64,000 nucleotides of DNA. It comes from a virus. The notes under the pieces are model-generated. The model made no database searches, was not told the origin of the DNA, and saw nothing but the letters and a program-made list of their open reading frames with translations. Position 1 is the first letter of the stretch; every line of letters starts with the position of its first letter. Made by a program: the position numbers and the translations under genes. The stretch lies in the IMG/VR virus record IMGVR_UViG_3300032607_000125, positions 1 through 64,000 of that record, one strand, 5' to 3'. Positions 31,201 through 40,592 of this stretch are shown in pieces.

Positions 31201-33778
31201 TACTTTACAAGAACTACGTCCATTTTATACAGCGCAACAAGTATCACTATTTGAAGATATTGGAACAGGACTAAGTAGAACTGGAAGAAACTATGACGTC
31301 AATGGTGATTTAGTAACATTAAAAATTCTTAGCACTACTCCACTTGTAAAACAATTAAGAGCTTCTCATTCGGAATCGGTTAATCCATTTGATGTATATA
31401 CATTTGCTGGAACTGTTGTTTTAAATCCATGGTCAGATACTTGGTTTGAAACAAAGCGTCGTCCAGATATCATCATTAATGACGATAGTCAATATGATGC
31501 AGTAGTCAATAAAGCAATCGCAGATGGTGTGTTAGGAACTGTATGGAATGCTCCTACTACTTTATGGTTTGGAGAGACTCTTATAAGTTCAACTTCTGAC
31601 ACAGCTAATCGTCAGAATGGAGTTGGCTTAAACTTTGATGCTAAATATGGCGTAGCAACTAGAAGAGATACTGCTTCTTATAACTTTAACTTTGGTTTAC
31701 GTACTGTTGTTACTAATACTATCGCAGTTAATTCTGGCGGTGTTCGTACAGGAACTACTAAGTTTATTGTAGAAAATACTGAAAATACAGTTATAAGTGA
31801 TAAGGTAGTATCTACTGAGATCATTCCTTATATGAGATCACGCAATATTTTGTTTAGAGGAGAAGCGTTCAAGCCAGAAACTGCAATGTATACATTCTTT
31901 GACGGTATAAACGTTGATCAGCACATTAAACCTGCTAAAAGAATTGAAGTTACTGGATATGGCGCGACGCTTACTCCTCCAACATTCTTACTAAATTCAA
32001 ATGTTGGATCTAACGTAAATGCTACTGCTAGAAAAGTAGTTGGACTTGTAGAAAGTTCATATTCATATGGAGAAGTTTTAAGTGAATATGTATCTGTGAA
32101 TGGTGCTGCAGGAACTACTACTGGAGTAACATGTATACTATTAGGCCAAGAAACTAGAGGTGCAAATTATCTTATGTATGTAGATAACATACTTGGTGGT
32201 AGTTTACATTCAGATTCTGGTTCAAACGTTTATTACTTAAGAGGCGAATTTACCACAGGAACTATTAAATATGTTTCAACTAGTACACTTAATAGATTAA
32301 ATCCAACAACATTAAGCACCACATTTAGTGGACAAATATTTGGAACGTTTAGTATTCCAAATGATGCAGCTATGAGTTTTAGAACTGGTGTAAGACAACT
32401 TAGATTTACAGATAGTTCTACTAACAATGTTAAGAATGAATTAACATATTCAGAACAATCATTTGAATCTCGTGGTACTATTGAGTGGATGGAAAAAACT
32501 ATTCTATCAACTAGAACTGCTCAAGTGGCATCTGCTCAAGTGTCAGAAACATGGACATTAAATACTACACGCCAAGCAGTCGGAAGTGACACTGGGTGGT
32601 ATGACCCATTAGCACAAACTTTCTTAGTCGATGTTCCTGGTGGAATCTTTGTGACAGACGTCGATTTATTCTTTGCAGCAACCGATCCAAATATTCCTAT
32701 TAAAGTTGAAATTAGAAACGTAGTCAATGGTTATCCTGGTCCAGTTATTGTTCCATTTAGTACTATAATTAAATACCCATCTGCGATTGCAGTTAATGCA
32801 ACTACTGGCGGTGCAGCAACTAATTTCAAATTTGTTTCTCCAATATATCTTCAAGCAAATACAGAATATTGTCTATGCATGTTTGCAGATTCTGCTAAAT
32901 ATAGATTATGGGTTGCGCAATCTGGAGAGATTGATGTAAACGGATCTGGTTTAATTACAGGTCAACCATATAATGGCGTGCTGTTTAAATCACAGAATGC
33001 TTCTACATGGACTGCAGATCAATCTCAAGATTTGAAGTTCCAATTGAATAGAGCAGTGTTTGACATAAACAACACTGCAACTCTAGATTTAGTAAATCAG
33101 CATACACCGAGTGATCTAAATTTTGATGTACTATTAGCAAATGCTAGTAATATTATTTTTACCAATACTGCAATTACAGCTCAGTATATTGATAGTGATG
33201 CGGTAAGCACTTCTATTAATCTTGGTGACAATACTTACTTTAACTCTCCTAAACTTATTAAATCTTCTGTAAACGAAGCAGGTACGTCTTCAATGAGAGT
33301 TAGAATGAATATGTCTTCTAGCGCAAGTAATGTTTCACCTGTAGTAGACTTAGGCAGATGTAATGCTACAATGATTAGCAATGTTATTGATAATATTGTT
33401 TCAGATAATGAAATATATCCTGAAGTTGGACTTGCTACTGCAAAATATGTTACTAAACAAATTAACTTAAATGATAGTGCAACTACTATTAGAGTTCTCT
33501 TTAGTGCATGTGTTCCTAACTTATCAAATACTGATGTAGATGTTTATTATAAAGTTGGTGATTCTTCTTCAAATACGTTTGATGATCAATTATTTACGCT
33601 AATGGCACCCACAAAAGCATATGTAAAAACACAAAATTCTAAATCATTCACTGAAGCAGAATATTTAATAGAAGATATTACGCCATTCACTACTATTAGA
33701 GTAAAACTAGTATTTAAGTCGGATAACACTTCACAAGTGCCAAGAGTTAAAGACTTAAGAGTATTGGCATATGCGTAA
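28205..33778 (+). CDS. DUF4815 baseplate wedge protein (gp10-like position)
   Basis: The start chosen is the ATG at 28205 (MALDLNIEPFFDDYSEDDKF), which has a ribosome site; the same frame opens at 28157. The 1857-residue product has the DUF4815 hallmark RPGYAIQARELTQMQTILQQ followed by QIKRNGDHLFKNGSMVIPG, and VDFRPRKNNDGTWDG in the middle. In marine T4-type phages this family follows gp8 and is annotated as gp10-like wedge or structural protein. A VAGASSATVTAVNSTF ... VDSNNSLTVDT module (about residues 535-600) is shared in style with gp8. The C-terminal 600 residues are likely beta-rich and may carry fibers. Confidence 0.8.
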   Translation: MALDLNIEPFFDDYSEDDKFYRILFRPGYAIQARELTQMQTILQQQIKRNGDHLFKNGSMVIPGQISYDNNTPYVKLKAAISSSSSISTFSVLSSVIGKTYRGATSGVEAIILTAVALEVIAGVTEADTIFVKYTRGTGKFSFGEIISPIDGSSGLDLIVEDSTTDALALGIGTTASIERGIYYIKDNFVLVTAQTTVLSKYSSTPSVKAGLQVIEEIKYPEDAGYDILLDNALGSPNYAAPGAARYYIDLVLQAVAYDLVVDPYEFIPLLTLLNGAVQFMVDKSEYAQIERTLSRRTYDESGDYTVRAFPIQVKEYRNNYRLWAINNTFIVGDIIVANATTYKCIVNHTSAASGTFTIGSNWIEDTSPRYNYGLYTGTTYTTNTAADILPNTLLMSLAVEAGKAYVKGHEVEKIATQYLTIDKARYTSNIETISLDTSPGNYIVINNVNYIPDISTVITFYDRFGTAGTIPTSGVVIATARAKQIQLHSTGKYKLFLFDMQVTVGKNFSRDAKFAYSATGASAPVRFSAQVEPYLNSLPGNLVAGASSATVTAVNSTFINDFKVGDYISINGSNRRILTVDSNNSLTVDTAIAVLAVSTNVYRVEVTLNNPSAVISMFPIPRYAIRATQNLKYTFYKKALSQSPSVTITETGYTFGASTDTTNYIVVDRATGVHQSITSGAPAAGQFRVVVSGSSATFTMSTGTTYDIIYAIRKVIDGSVSKQKVLTNITETGLTVVSGKVILTKSDGFEVLKITNSVGADITSSFTFNGGQTESYCGLASISTTATITGNISVTYSYLIHLAGGDYIAVNSYTAVGSNITYEELPEQFMNTVDFRPRKNNDGTWDGAVVPKFGEQTDIQYDYYYGRVDKLSIDVNGEFIITKGIPSESPVETKSPDNSMDLYRFYIEPYTFTAEYGIASEKIENKRYTMRDIGRLESRIKNLEYYTSLSLLEQNTINAKSYDAYGIERPQNGFLVDSFNGQGVGDVISNDWKASIDSTLQELRPFYTAQQVSLFEDIGTGLSRTGRNYDVNGDLVTLKILSTTPLVKQLRASHSESVNPFDVYTFAGTVVLNPWSDTWFETKRRPDIIINDDSQYDAVVNKAIADGVLGTVWNAPTTLWFGETLISSTSDTANRQNGVGLNFDAKYGVATRRDTASYNFNFGLRTVVTNTIAVNSGGVRTGTTKFIVENTENTVISDKVVSTEIIPYMRSRNILFRGEAFKPETAMYTFFDGINVDQHIKPAKRIEVTGYGATLTPPTFLLNSNVGSNVNATARKVVGLVESSYSYGEVLSEYVSVNGAAGTTTGVTCILLGQETRGANYLMYVDNILGGSLHSDSGSNVYYLRGEFTTGTIKYVSTSTLNRLNPTTLSTTFSGQIFGTFSIPNDAAMSFRTGVRQLRFTDSSTNNVKNELTYSEQSFESRGTIEWMEKTILSTRTAQVASAQVSETWTLNTTRQAVGSDTGWYDPLAQTFLVDVPGGIFVTDVDLFFAATDPNIPIKVEIRNVVNGYPGPVIVPFSTIIKYPSAIAVNATTGGAATNFKFVSPIYLQANTEYCLCMFADSAKYRLWVAQSGEIDVNGSGLITGQPYNGVLFKSQNASTWTADQSQDLKFQLNRAVFDINNTATLDLVNQHTPSDLNFDVLLANASNIIFTNTAITAQYIDSDAVSTSINLGDNTYFNSPKLIKSSVNEAGTSSMRVRMNMSSSASNVSPVVDLGRCNATMISNVIDNIVSDNEIYPEVGLATAKYVTKQINLNDSATTIRVLFSACVPNLSNTDVDVYYKVGDSSSNTFDDQLFTLMAPTKAYVKTQNSKSFTEAEYLIEDITPFTTIRVKLVFKSDNTSQVPRVKDLRVLAYA

Positions 33779-33995
33779 TCAGGTTGTCATTGAAAATGAG
33801 ATTGGTATGACTAGAGATATGACTAGTCATGCCGTCTTGTGTGACGTTAAGCATAAAATATTAGACTATAACGCTAAAAGACAAGCGGCTGAACAGAGAG
33901 ATACTCTAATTAAGAATCATGAAGAACAGATAAATAGTCTAAAGAATGATATAAGCAGCATAAAAGATATGCTAACAGCTTTAATGCAAAGGTAG
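33771..33995 (+). CDS. Small coiled-coil protein
   Basis: A 74-residue protein overlapping the DUF4815 gene by 8 nt. Residues 25-74 form an uninterrupted heptad-like helix (KHKILDYNAKRQAAEQRDTL, KNHEEQINSLKNDISSIKDM). A short coiled coil between baseplate and fiber genes suits a trimerisation or attachment adaptor, but no family is recognised. Confidence 0.6.
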   Translation: MRNQVVIENEIGMTRDMTSHAVLCDVKHKILDYNAKRQAAEQRDTLIKNHEEQINSLKNDISSIKDMLTALMQR

Positions 33996-33998
33996 AAA

Positions 33999-35588
33999 AT
34001 GGCACTAGTTTTTAGAACAGCACAGTCAACGCCGTTGACAAACGATCAATTAGATGGCAACTTCATATATTTGCGTGATCAGTTACTTTTAAAATATTTA
34101 ATTAGTGATTTTACCGCTGTAAATATTGCTGCGAAGCTAAACACTTTTGGCGCAGGTCAAAGTACTGCTATTCAACTTGCTGAAACAAATGCAATTAACG
34201 CTTGGACTATTAAGAACTTAGCGCCATCGAATACGCTTCCAGTGTCTACTGATAAATCTTCATTAGTCTCTAGAACTTCAACTGGTGATATTACGGTATC
34301 AACAGTATATGGCAATCTATCTGGAACAGCGTCGACTGCTACTTTAGCAACTAGTTCAATTAAACTGCAAACTGCTAGAACTATCAATAATGTTTCTTTT
34401 GATGGCACTACAGATATCACAATAGCAGATTCTACTAAGTTACCACTTAGTGGTGGAACTATGGGTGGAAAGATTGCGTTGCTTCCAGCAACAGCATTAT
34501 CTGCATCTCTTAATTTTGGAACTAGCACAATTACGCCAACAAATCCAATTAATGGAGATATGTGGGGCACTACGTCTGGTTTATTTTATAGAATCACTGG
34601 TACTATATACAAAATAGCACAGGTTGATAGTCCCACATTTACAGGTCTTGTGTCTGCTCCTGGATATACTGGTGTAGCAGATTCTGTCATAACGATAAGT
34701 CATCTTGACGCAGCTAAGACTGTTTTAAATGCATCAATTGCACTAAAATCTAATTTATCTAGTCCTACATTTACTGGCACACCAATAGCTCCAACAGCAT
34801 CTAATGGAACTAACACTGCACAATTAGCGACTACTGCGTTTGTCACTACGGCAGATATTAACAATGCAAATGCTTTAACACTAGCGTATCAAGCATATAC
34901 GACTAGTGCAGTTACTACTTTTAGTAACGCTAATAATATTGCACTAGCACTAAAATCTAATTTAGTAAGTCCTGAATTTACTGGAATTCCACGAGCTCCA
35001 ACTGCTGCAAATAACGACAATAGTACACAACTTGCCACTACGGCATTTGCTACTTCAGCTGCAGCATCAGTGCAACAGCAATTAAATGCCGCAATCATTT
35101 CATTAAACAATGCGATTGCGGCAACTAGACCAGTTCCAATTGGTGCAGTATTCTATATGTTAAAAGCAACTATACCTTATGGATACTTAGAAGCAAATGG
35201 GCAATCAGTATCTAGAACAACGTATTCTGACTTATGGAATTATCTTGGGCAACCAAATACTGGCAATGGAAGCACCACATTTAACGTTATCGATTTAAGA
35301 GCAGAATTTATTCGCGGGTGGGACAATGGCCGAGGTGTTGACACTAATCGGGTTCTTGGCTCATACCAAGAACCAATTAACTTAGCACATAATCATGGTA
35401 TGCCAGGTGACGATCAACTGTCTTACGCTAATGGCGCTGCAGGATGGGCAGCGACTAGTCGCGCCTCATTTCAATATGATGCAACATCGCGCTATGGCGG
35501 CGGTGCGCAAATTTGGAACACGACAACTGACGGCGGAAACGAATCTCGCCCCCGCAACATTGCTTTGATGCCTATCATCAAGTGGTAA
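33999..35588 (+). CDS. Short tail fiber with phage collar domain (gp12-like)
   Basis: A 529-residue fiber. The N-terminus (FRTAQSTPLTNDQLDGNFIY) is the attachment segment also seen in other fibers here. The shaft has repeated SPTFTGTPIAPTASNGTNTA / TQLATTAFVT units. Residues about 375-430 are a phage tail collar domain (PIGAVFYMLKATIPYGYLEA, NGQSVSRTTYSDLWNYLG), followed by a receptor-binding tip with FIRGWDNGRGVD and a final ESRPRNIALMPIIKW. This architecture is that of side or short tail fibers that bind host surface polysaccharide. Confidence 0.85.
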   Translation: MALVFRTAQSTPLTNDQLDGNFIYLRDQLLLKYLISDFTAVNIAAKLNTFGAGQSTAIQLAETNAINAWTIKNLAPSNTLPVSTDKSSLVSRTSTGDITVSTVYGNLSGTASTATLATSSIKLQTARTINNVSFDGTTDITIADSTKLPLSGGTMGGKIALLPATALSASLNFGTSTITPTNPINGDMWGTTSGLFYRITGTIYKIAQVDSPTFTGLVSAPGYTGVADSVITISHLDAAKTVLNASIALKSNLSSPTFTGTPIAPTASNGTNTAQLATTAFVTTADINNANALTLAYQAYTTSAVTTFSNANNIALALKSNLVSPEFTGIPRAPTAANNDNSTQLATTAFATSAAASVQQQLNAAIISLNNAIAATRPVPIGAVFYMLKATIPYGYLEANGQSVSRTTYSDLWNYLGQPNTGNGSTTFNVIDLRAEFIRGWDNGRGVDTNRVLGSYQEPINLAHNHGMPGDDQLSYANGAAGWAATSRASFQYDATSRYGGGAQIWNTTTDGGNESRPRNIALMPIIKW

Positions 35589-35594
35589 TAAATA
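35587..35594 (+). promoter_or_regulatory. Possible late-type box
   Basis: AATAAATA overlapping the stop region of the collar fiber gene, 29 nt before the next ATG, with AAAAGGAC as ribosome site. One mismatch from TATAAATA in an AT-rich spacer, so chance is possible. Confidence 0.35.
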
Positions 35595-35623
35595 AACAAA
35601 TACCGACTAAAAGGACAAAGTAA

Positions 35624-37258
35624 ATGGCAAATATAGTTTATAGAGGTGCAGTAACGCCGACAGTTACTAACACTGCAGCAAACAAAAATGCAGCGTTAAC
35701 CAACGACGAAATCGATAAAAATTTATTTGCATTGAATGTTGGCCCTACAATTGGATCAACTACAATTTCACCGGGTACAGCATCTACTGTTTTAACGGGA
35801 TTAACATCGGTTACATCTACTACATTCATTGGTGCGCTTACAGGCAATGCTTCTACAGTAACTACTAATGCTAACCTAACTGGTGATGTAACGTCACTTG
35901 GTAATATTACTACACTTGCAAATACGACAGTTAGCGCTGGTACTTATGGGTCATCAACTTCTATTCCAAGTTTTAGCGTTGATAGCAAAGGCAGAATTAC
36001 GTCTGCCAGCGCAAATTCTATTAGTGTTGGTGATGGTAATCTTACTCTTGGTATTGGCGCTGCAGGCGCAACGAGCACTTCTATTACTATTGGAACTGGA
36101 ACTGGATTTTCTGCAAATGATGCGGTTGCAGTTACTTACGATATTAGAGTAGGACCAGCGTTAACTAATCTTGTTGCGACTATGACAACGGCTGGTGCTG
36201 GTTTTATTAGACGTGGTGCGACAGCAGACACCTATGCTATTGATACTAGCACTTATTTGACTGCGTTAAGTGGTGATATAACAACATCTGGAACAGTTGC
36301 TACATTAGCAAATACTGCTGTTACAGCAGGTTTATATGGATCATCTACATCTATTCCAAGCATTACTATTGATAGCAAAGGTAGAATAACTGCTGCAAGT
36401 ACAAGCGCTATAACAGTTGGTGATGCAGCTCTTACAGTTGCAAGTTCTGCAGGATTGACAAATACTAACGTAACACTTGCATTAAGCGGAGCATACAGTG
36501 CTAACGCTACTATAGCTAGAAGTCTTAACTTTACTGTCGGTCCAGCACTAACCAATCTTTCCAGTTTCATGACTACAGTAACTGCTGGATTTATTAAGCG
36601 TACAGGACAAGATGCATATGGAATTGATACTACTACATATGCATCTGGTACTGGTACTGCAAATGGAACAAATACTGGCGATCAAACTATTACTCTAACT
36701 GGTGACGTAACTGGTACTGGCACTGGATCGTTTACAACTACACTAACTAATACAACAGTTACTGCTGGATCATATGGTTCTGCGACTGCTATTCCAGTAA
36801 TTACAATCGATGGTAAGGGTAGAATAACATCTGCGAGTACGATAGCACTAAGTGTTGGCGATGGAGCTCTTACTCTTGCAATTGGCGCTGCCGCTGCGTC
36901 AGCAACAACAGTTACTATAGGAACTGGAACTGGTTTTACTGCCAATGATACAGTAGCAAATACTACATATGATATTAAAGTTGGACCAGCATTAACTAAT
37001 CTTGCAACGCTAATGACAACTGCAGGTGCTGGCTTTATTAGACGTGGCACTACGGCTGATAGTTACGCAATTGATACTAATACATATGTAGTATCTGGCA
37101 GCGCAATTGCAGCATCATCATTAGTTACTACTGGATTTTCAGTATTAGAATCGGGCGGTGTTCTTTACTTTAAATCTGGCGCAACAAATATTGCTAAGTT
37201 AGATGCAAGTGGCAATCTAACTGTTCTTGGTACAGTAACGTCTAATGGCACAATATAA
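35624..37258 (+). CDS. Tail fiber, repeat-rich shaft protein A
   Basis: A 544-residue Thr/Gly/Ala-rich protein. The N-terminus contains ALTNDEIDKNLFALN, the same type of attachment motif as the collar fiber. The shaft has three copies of a long unit: LTGDVTSLGNITTLANTTVS, AGTYGSSTSIPSFSVDSKGR, ITSAS, then GTGFSANDAV and DIRVGPALTNL with GAGFIRRG. The SIPxxxxDxKGRITxAS motif is widespread in phage fibers. No collar or peptidase domain closes it; the end (VLESGGVLYFKSGATNIAKL) looks like a virion fiber tip. Confidence 0.75.
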   Translation: MANIVYRGAVTPTVTNTAANKNAALTNDEIDKNLFALNVGPTIGSTTISPGTASTVLTGLTSVTSTTFIGALTGNASTVTTNANLTGDVTSLGNITTLANTTVSAGTYGSSTSIPSFSVDSKGRITSASANSISVGDGNLTLGIGAAGATSTSITIGTGTGFSANDAVAVTYDIRVGPALTNLVATMTTAGAGFIRRGATADTYAIDTSTYLTALSGDITTSGTVATLANTAVTAGLYGSSTSIPSITIDSKGRITAASTSAITVGDAALTVASSAGLTNTNVTLALSGAYSANATIARSLNFTVGPALTNLSSFMTTVTAGFIKRTGQDAYGIDTTTYASGTGTANGTNTGDQTITLTGDVTGTGTGSFTTTLTNTTVTAGSYGSATAIPVITIDGKGRITSASTIALSVGDGALTLAIGAAAASATTVTIGTGTGFTANDTVANTTYDIKVGPALTNLATLMTTAGAGFIRRGTTADSYAIDTNTYVVSGSAIAASSLVTTGFSVLESGGVLYFKSGATNIAKLDASGNLTVLGTVTSNGTI

Positions 37259-37271
37259 GAATCTGCACGCT

Positions 37272-37279
37272 AATAAATA
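37272..37279 (+). promoter_or_regulatory. Possible late-type box
   Basis: AATAAATA in the 40-bp gap before the gene at 37299; AATAGGAA serves as ribosome site. One mismatch from the late consensus. Confidence 0.35.
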
Positions 37280-37298
37280 AAGCAATAGGAATACTAAA

Positions 37299-37631
37299 AT
37301 GGCAACGACATCGTACTTAGATATAGATCAGGGTTCAGATTTTGTCACAGAGATGACTCTTGAAAATGATGATGGAACTCCAATGAATCTAAGTAGCTTT
37401 ACTGTGCATTCACAGTTTAGAAAAAGCTACGATTCTACAACTGGTTATACATTTATTACGAATATTAATGATGCAACAAATGGCAAATTTACACTATCAC
37501 TTTCAGGTATTACTTCATCTGCTATAAAATCTGGAAGATATTTGTACGATGTTGAAATTTATAATAATGTTTCAAAAATTAGAGTAGTAGAAGGAGTGAT
37601 CACTATCAATCCTGAAATAACTAAAATATAA
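37299..37631 (+). CDS. Small beta-rich virion accessory protein
   Basis: A 110-residue protein starting MATTSYLDIDQGSDFVTEMT and containing NDDGTPMNLSSFTVHSQFRK and SGRYLYDVEIYNNVSKIRVV EG-type strands. The pattern of an initial acidic D-x-x-QGsdF followed by D-x-x-G-x-P-x-dLs resembles the N-terminal baseplate-attachment (BppU-like) domains of phage accessory fibers. It overlaps the next gene by 1 nt (TAATG). Confidence 0.6.
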   Translation: MATTSYLDIDQGSDFVTEMTLENDDGTPMNLSSFTVHSQFRKSYDSTTGYTFITNINDATNGKFTLSLSGITSSAIKSGRYLYDVEIYNNVSKIRVVEGVITINPEITKI

Positions 37632-37888
37632 TGAAAATAAAAGTAAATAGTCAACAGACTAAGATTGTTAGCGTTAACACACAATCTAATAATGAAGTAA
37701 TAGCTGTAGGAATTCAAGGGCCTGCAGGACCTGCAGGCCAAGTTAATGTTGAACGTATGTCGGATATTGGAGATACAGACATAACAACATTGATCAATGG
37801 TTCTATTCTTGTCTATAATGTAAATACTAATAAATGGACATCTACCACTACTCTTGATGCGCAAGACATGGAAGGTGGAGAGTTTTAA
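37631..37888 (+). CDS. Small collagen-like fiber accessory protein
   Basis: An 85-residue protein with a short collagen-like segment (GIQGPAGPAGQ, about residues 29-39) followed by a SDIGDTDITTLINGSILVYN ... KWTSTTTL unit common in phage fibers. The Gly-x-y run would trimerise. Coupled to the previous gene; the next fiber starts 16 nt later, so the three are likely made together. Confidence 0.6.
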   Translation: MKIKVNSQQTKIVSVNTQSNNEVIAVGIQGPAGPAGQVNVERMSDIGDTDITTLINGSILVYNVNTNKWTSTTTLDAQDMEGGEF

Positions 37889-37904
37889 CTAGAGAAAATA
37901 AAAA

Positions 37905-39236
37905 ATGGCAAGCATAATTAGAATTAAAAGATCCGGTGTTAGTGGCAACCCAGCCACGTTAGCAGCAGGAGAACTTGCGTATTCAGCATTAGCCGATACT
38001 GGTGCTAATGGCGGAGACAGATTATATATCGGTAGTGGAACTGAAACTTCTGGCAATGCTGCGAACCACGTAGTAATTGGTGGCAAGTATTTTACCGACA
38101 TGGTTAGTGCTGCAACAAATACCAATACTGCTTCAACAATCGTAAAACGAGATGGTGCTGGAAACTTTAGTGCTGGAACAATTACAGCAGCTTTAACTGG
38201 TACTGCTAGTACAGCAACTGGTTGGGCAACAGGTAGAACACTTTCATTGACTGGAGATATCTCATATACTTCACCAAGTTTTGATGGAACTGGCAATGTA
38301 ACAGCTATAGCAACTCTACCAGTTGTCAATAGCAGCGTTGGTGCTTTTGGTTCTACTACAGCAATTCCAATCGTAACGGTAAATGCTAAAGGTCTAATTA
38401 CAAGCGTAACAACTGCTACAATTTCTAGTACACTATCGATTGCTGGTGGAACTGGAACTGATACAGTCAGTGTTGGAACTGATACACTAACTTTTGCTGG
38501 TGGAACTGGCGTAACAACAACAGTTACTAATAATCAAGTGAGTTTTGCAATTGGTCAAGCAGTAGCAACTACATCTAATGTAACGTTTAACGATATTACT
38601 GTCAATGGTACTTTAAATAGCAATGATATCACTAGTGCTTCTATTAGCATTGCTGGTGATGCTACTATTACTGGTAACTTAACTGTTAACGGTACGACAA
38701 CTACTATTAATTCGACAACACTAGAAGTCGGTGATCTTAATATTGTACTTGCTAAAGACGCCACAACTGCCACTGCTGCAAATGGCGCAGGTTTAACAAT
38801 CAATGGTCCTACGACTCCTGCGACAATACTATATAGTTCTATAGATGATCGTTGGAATTTAAATAAAGATTTAAATGTTGGAACAATATATGGTGCGCAT
38901 TCTGGTAACTCTACAACTGCTACTACATTAGCTACTGGCAGAACAATTGCGTTAACTGGTGATGTTACGTATACATCGCCAAGTTTCAATGGTAGCGCGA
39001 ACATTACAGCTGCAGCAACGCTTGCAACTGTCAACTCTAATGTTGGCAGTTTTGGTAATAGTACAACAGTGCCTAGTTTTACAGTTAATGCTAAAGGGTT
39101 GATCACAGCAGCAAGTAGCACAGTAATCCCAACATCAACATCTAGCGTTAATGGTTTAGCATCTTTTGATTCTACAAACTTTACTGTAGTAAGCGGTTTG
39201 GTTACTATAGCATCTGTAGATGGTGGCACATATTAA
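37905..39236 (+). CDS. Tail fiber, repeat-rich shaft protein B
   Basis: A 443-residue fiber with N-terminal IIRIKRSGVSGNPATLAAGE followed by LAYSALADTGANGGDRLYIG, a common phage fiber head segment. Two LTGDxxYTSPSFxGxxNxTA units with SSVGAFGSTTAIPIVTVNAK GLIT-type endings flank an NGTTTTINSTTLEVGDLNIV segment typical of fiber shafts. It ends without a recognised tip domain. A strong terminator follows. Confidence 0.75.
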   Translation: MASIIRIKRSGVSGNPATLAAGELAYSALADTGANGGDRLYIGSGTETSGNAANHVVIGGKYFTDMVSAATNTNTASTIVKRDGAGNFSAGTITAALTGTASTATGWATGRTLSLTGDISYTSPSFDGTGNVTAIATLPVVNSSVGAFGSTTAIPIVTVNAKGLITSVTTATISSTLSIAGGTGTDTVSVGTDTLTFAGGTGVTTTVTNNQVSFAIGQAVATTSNVTFNDITVNGTLNSNDITSASISIAGDATITGNLTVNGTTTTINSTTLEVGDLNIVLAKDATTATAANGAGLTINGPTTPATILYSSIDDRWNLNKDLNVGTIYGAHSGNSTTATTLATGRTIALTGDVTYTSPSFNGSANITAAATLATVNSNVGSFGNSTTVPSFTVNAKGLITAASSTVIPTSTSSVNGLASFDSTNFTVVSGLVTIASVDGGTY

Positions 39237-39254
39237 TAGCAATAAACATATTAA

Positions 39255-39283
39255 GGGAGACTTCTTAGTCTCCCATTTTTTTT
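39255..39283 (+). terminator. Rho-independent terminator
   Basis: GGGAGACT (39255-39262) pairs with AGTCTCCC (39267-39274) around TCTT and is followed by A and a run of nine T. It closes the fiber A/B operon. Confidence 0.85.
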
Positions 39284-39306
39284 CATTTCCTTTTTAGGCA
39301 TATAGT

Positions 39307-40584
39307 ATGGCAAATAAAGTTCTTTTAAAGAAGTCTTCAGTAGTATCAAAGATACCTTTATCTACAGACTTAGATTATGGTGAATTAGCACTTAATTATG
39401 CTGATGGTAAACTATATTATAAGAATTCTTCTAATGCTATAGACGTCTTTACTTCGGGTGGAGCTGGAGGTGGTGGCGTCACATCTATTAGTACTGGCAC
39501 TGGTTTAACTGGTGGACCAATTAGTTCAACCGGCACAATTTCACTTGCTAATACAAGTGTTACGCCTGGCGCGTATACGCTAGCAAATATTACTATTGAT
39601 GCACAGGGTAGAATTATTGCTGCAACTAGTGGTAGTGCAGGAAGTGGAACCGTTACTAACGTAATTGCGACAACTCCACTCTCAAGCACAGGTGGTACTA
39701 CTCCAACAATTAGTATGCCAGCAGCGACTACTTCAGTATCTGGTTATTTAACTAGTACTGACTGGACTACATTCAATAGCAAACAAGCGGCATTGGGATT
39801 CACGCCATATAGCGCGACCAATCCATCTGGATACACGACTAATACCGGTACAGTAACATCAATTACAAGTGGAACCGGTTTAACAACTGGCACTATTACT
39901 ACATCTGGTACTATTTCACTTGCCAATACTGCAGTTACTCCTGGTTCATATACCGCAAGTAATATAACCGTTGATGCACAGGGCAGAATTACTGCAGCAG
40001 CAAATGGCGTTGCTGCTGGTGATTTAACTGCTATTATAGATCGTAAGTCATACACTATAACTGTTGCAGGATCTAACACTAAAAACGTAAATTATGATGT
40101 TGGATTTGTTGATGTATATGTTAATGGCGTTAAACTTAATAGTAGCGCTACAGGTACAAACGTTACTGCAACAAACGGTACATCAGTAACAATAACAGGT
40201 TTACTAGTTAATGATGAACTTCAATTAATTGGATTTAGCAAACTTACTTTTGCTAGTCGCATGAGAAGTGCAACCACTACGTCTACTGCAACAATCACTC
40301 CGACTATTGATACTCTTGATCAATATAGTGTTACAGCTCTAGCAGTAGCGGCGTCAATAGCAATACCAACTGGCACGCCTTTAGATGGTCAACGACTTAC
40401 TATACGCATAAAAGATAATGGTACGCCGCAAACACTAACTTGGATTACAACTTCTGGTGGGTATCGCGCAATTGGAACAACGTTACTGACAACAACAGTC
40501 GCAACAAAAATAGTATATATAGGTTGTGTGTATAATTTAAATGACTTATACTGGGACGTAGTCTCAGTAGCTCAGCAAGCATAA
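39307..40584 (+). CDS. Tail fiber, repeat-rich shaft protein C
   Basis: A 425-residue fiber. The N-terminus (KVLLKKSSVVSKIPLSTDLD, YGELALNYADGKLYYKNSSN) is the usual phage-fiber head, then two ISLANTxVTPGxYTxxNITxDAQGRI units separated by SVSGYLTSTDWTTFNSKQAA. The C-terminal domain (about residues 240-425) begins DRKSYTITVAGSNTKNVNYD and has a beta-rich sequence ending LYWDVVSVAQQA; it may be the receptor tip. Similar shafts occur in many phages. Confidence 0.75.
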   Translation: MANKVLLKKSSVVSKIPLSTDLDYGELALNYADGKLYYKNSSNAIDVFTSGGAGGGGVTSISTGTGLTGGPISSTGTISLANTSVTPGAYTLANITIDAQGRIIAATSGSAGSGTVTNVIATTPLSSTGGTTPTISMPAATTSVSGYLTSTDWTTFNSKQAALGFTPYSATNPSGYTTNTGTVTSITSGTGLTTGTITTSGTISLANTAVTPGSYTASNITVDAQGRITAAANGVAAGDLTAIIDRKSYTITVAGSNTKNVNYDVGFVDVYVNGVKLNSSATGTNVTATNGTSVTITGLLVNDELQLIGFSKLTFASRMRSATTTSTATITPTIDTLDQYSVTALAVAASIAIPTGTPLDGQRLTIRIKDNGTPQTLTWITTSGGYRAIGTTLLTTTVATKIVYIGCVYNLNDLYWDVVSVAQQA

Positions 40585-40592
40585 GGACTAGT

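Noticed and set aside
38555-39229. 224-codon minus-strand frame inside tail fiber B
   Set aside because: Low-complexity Val/Leu/Pro/Ala antisense shadow of a Thr/Gly/Ala repeat gene; similar frames occur opposite every fiber gene.
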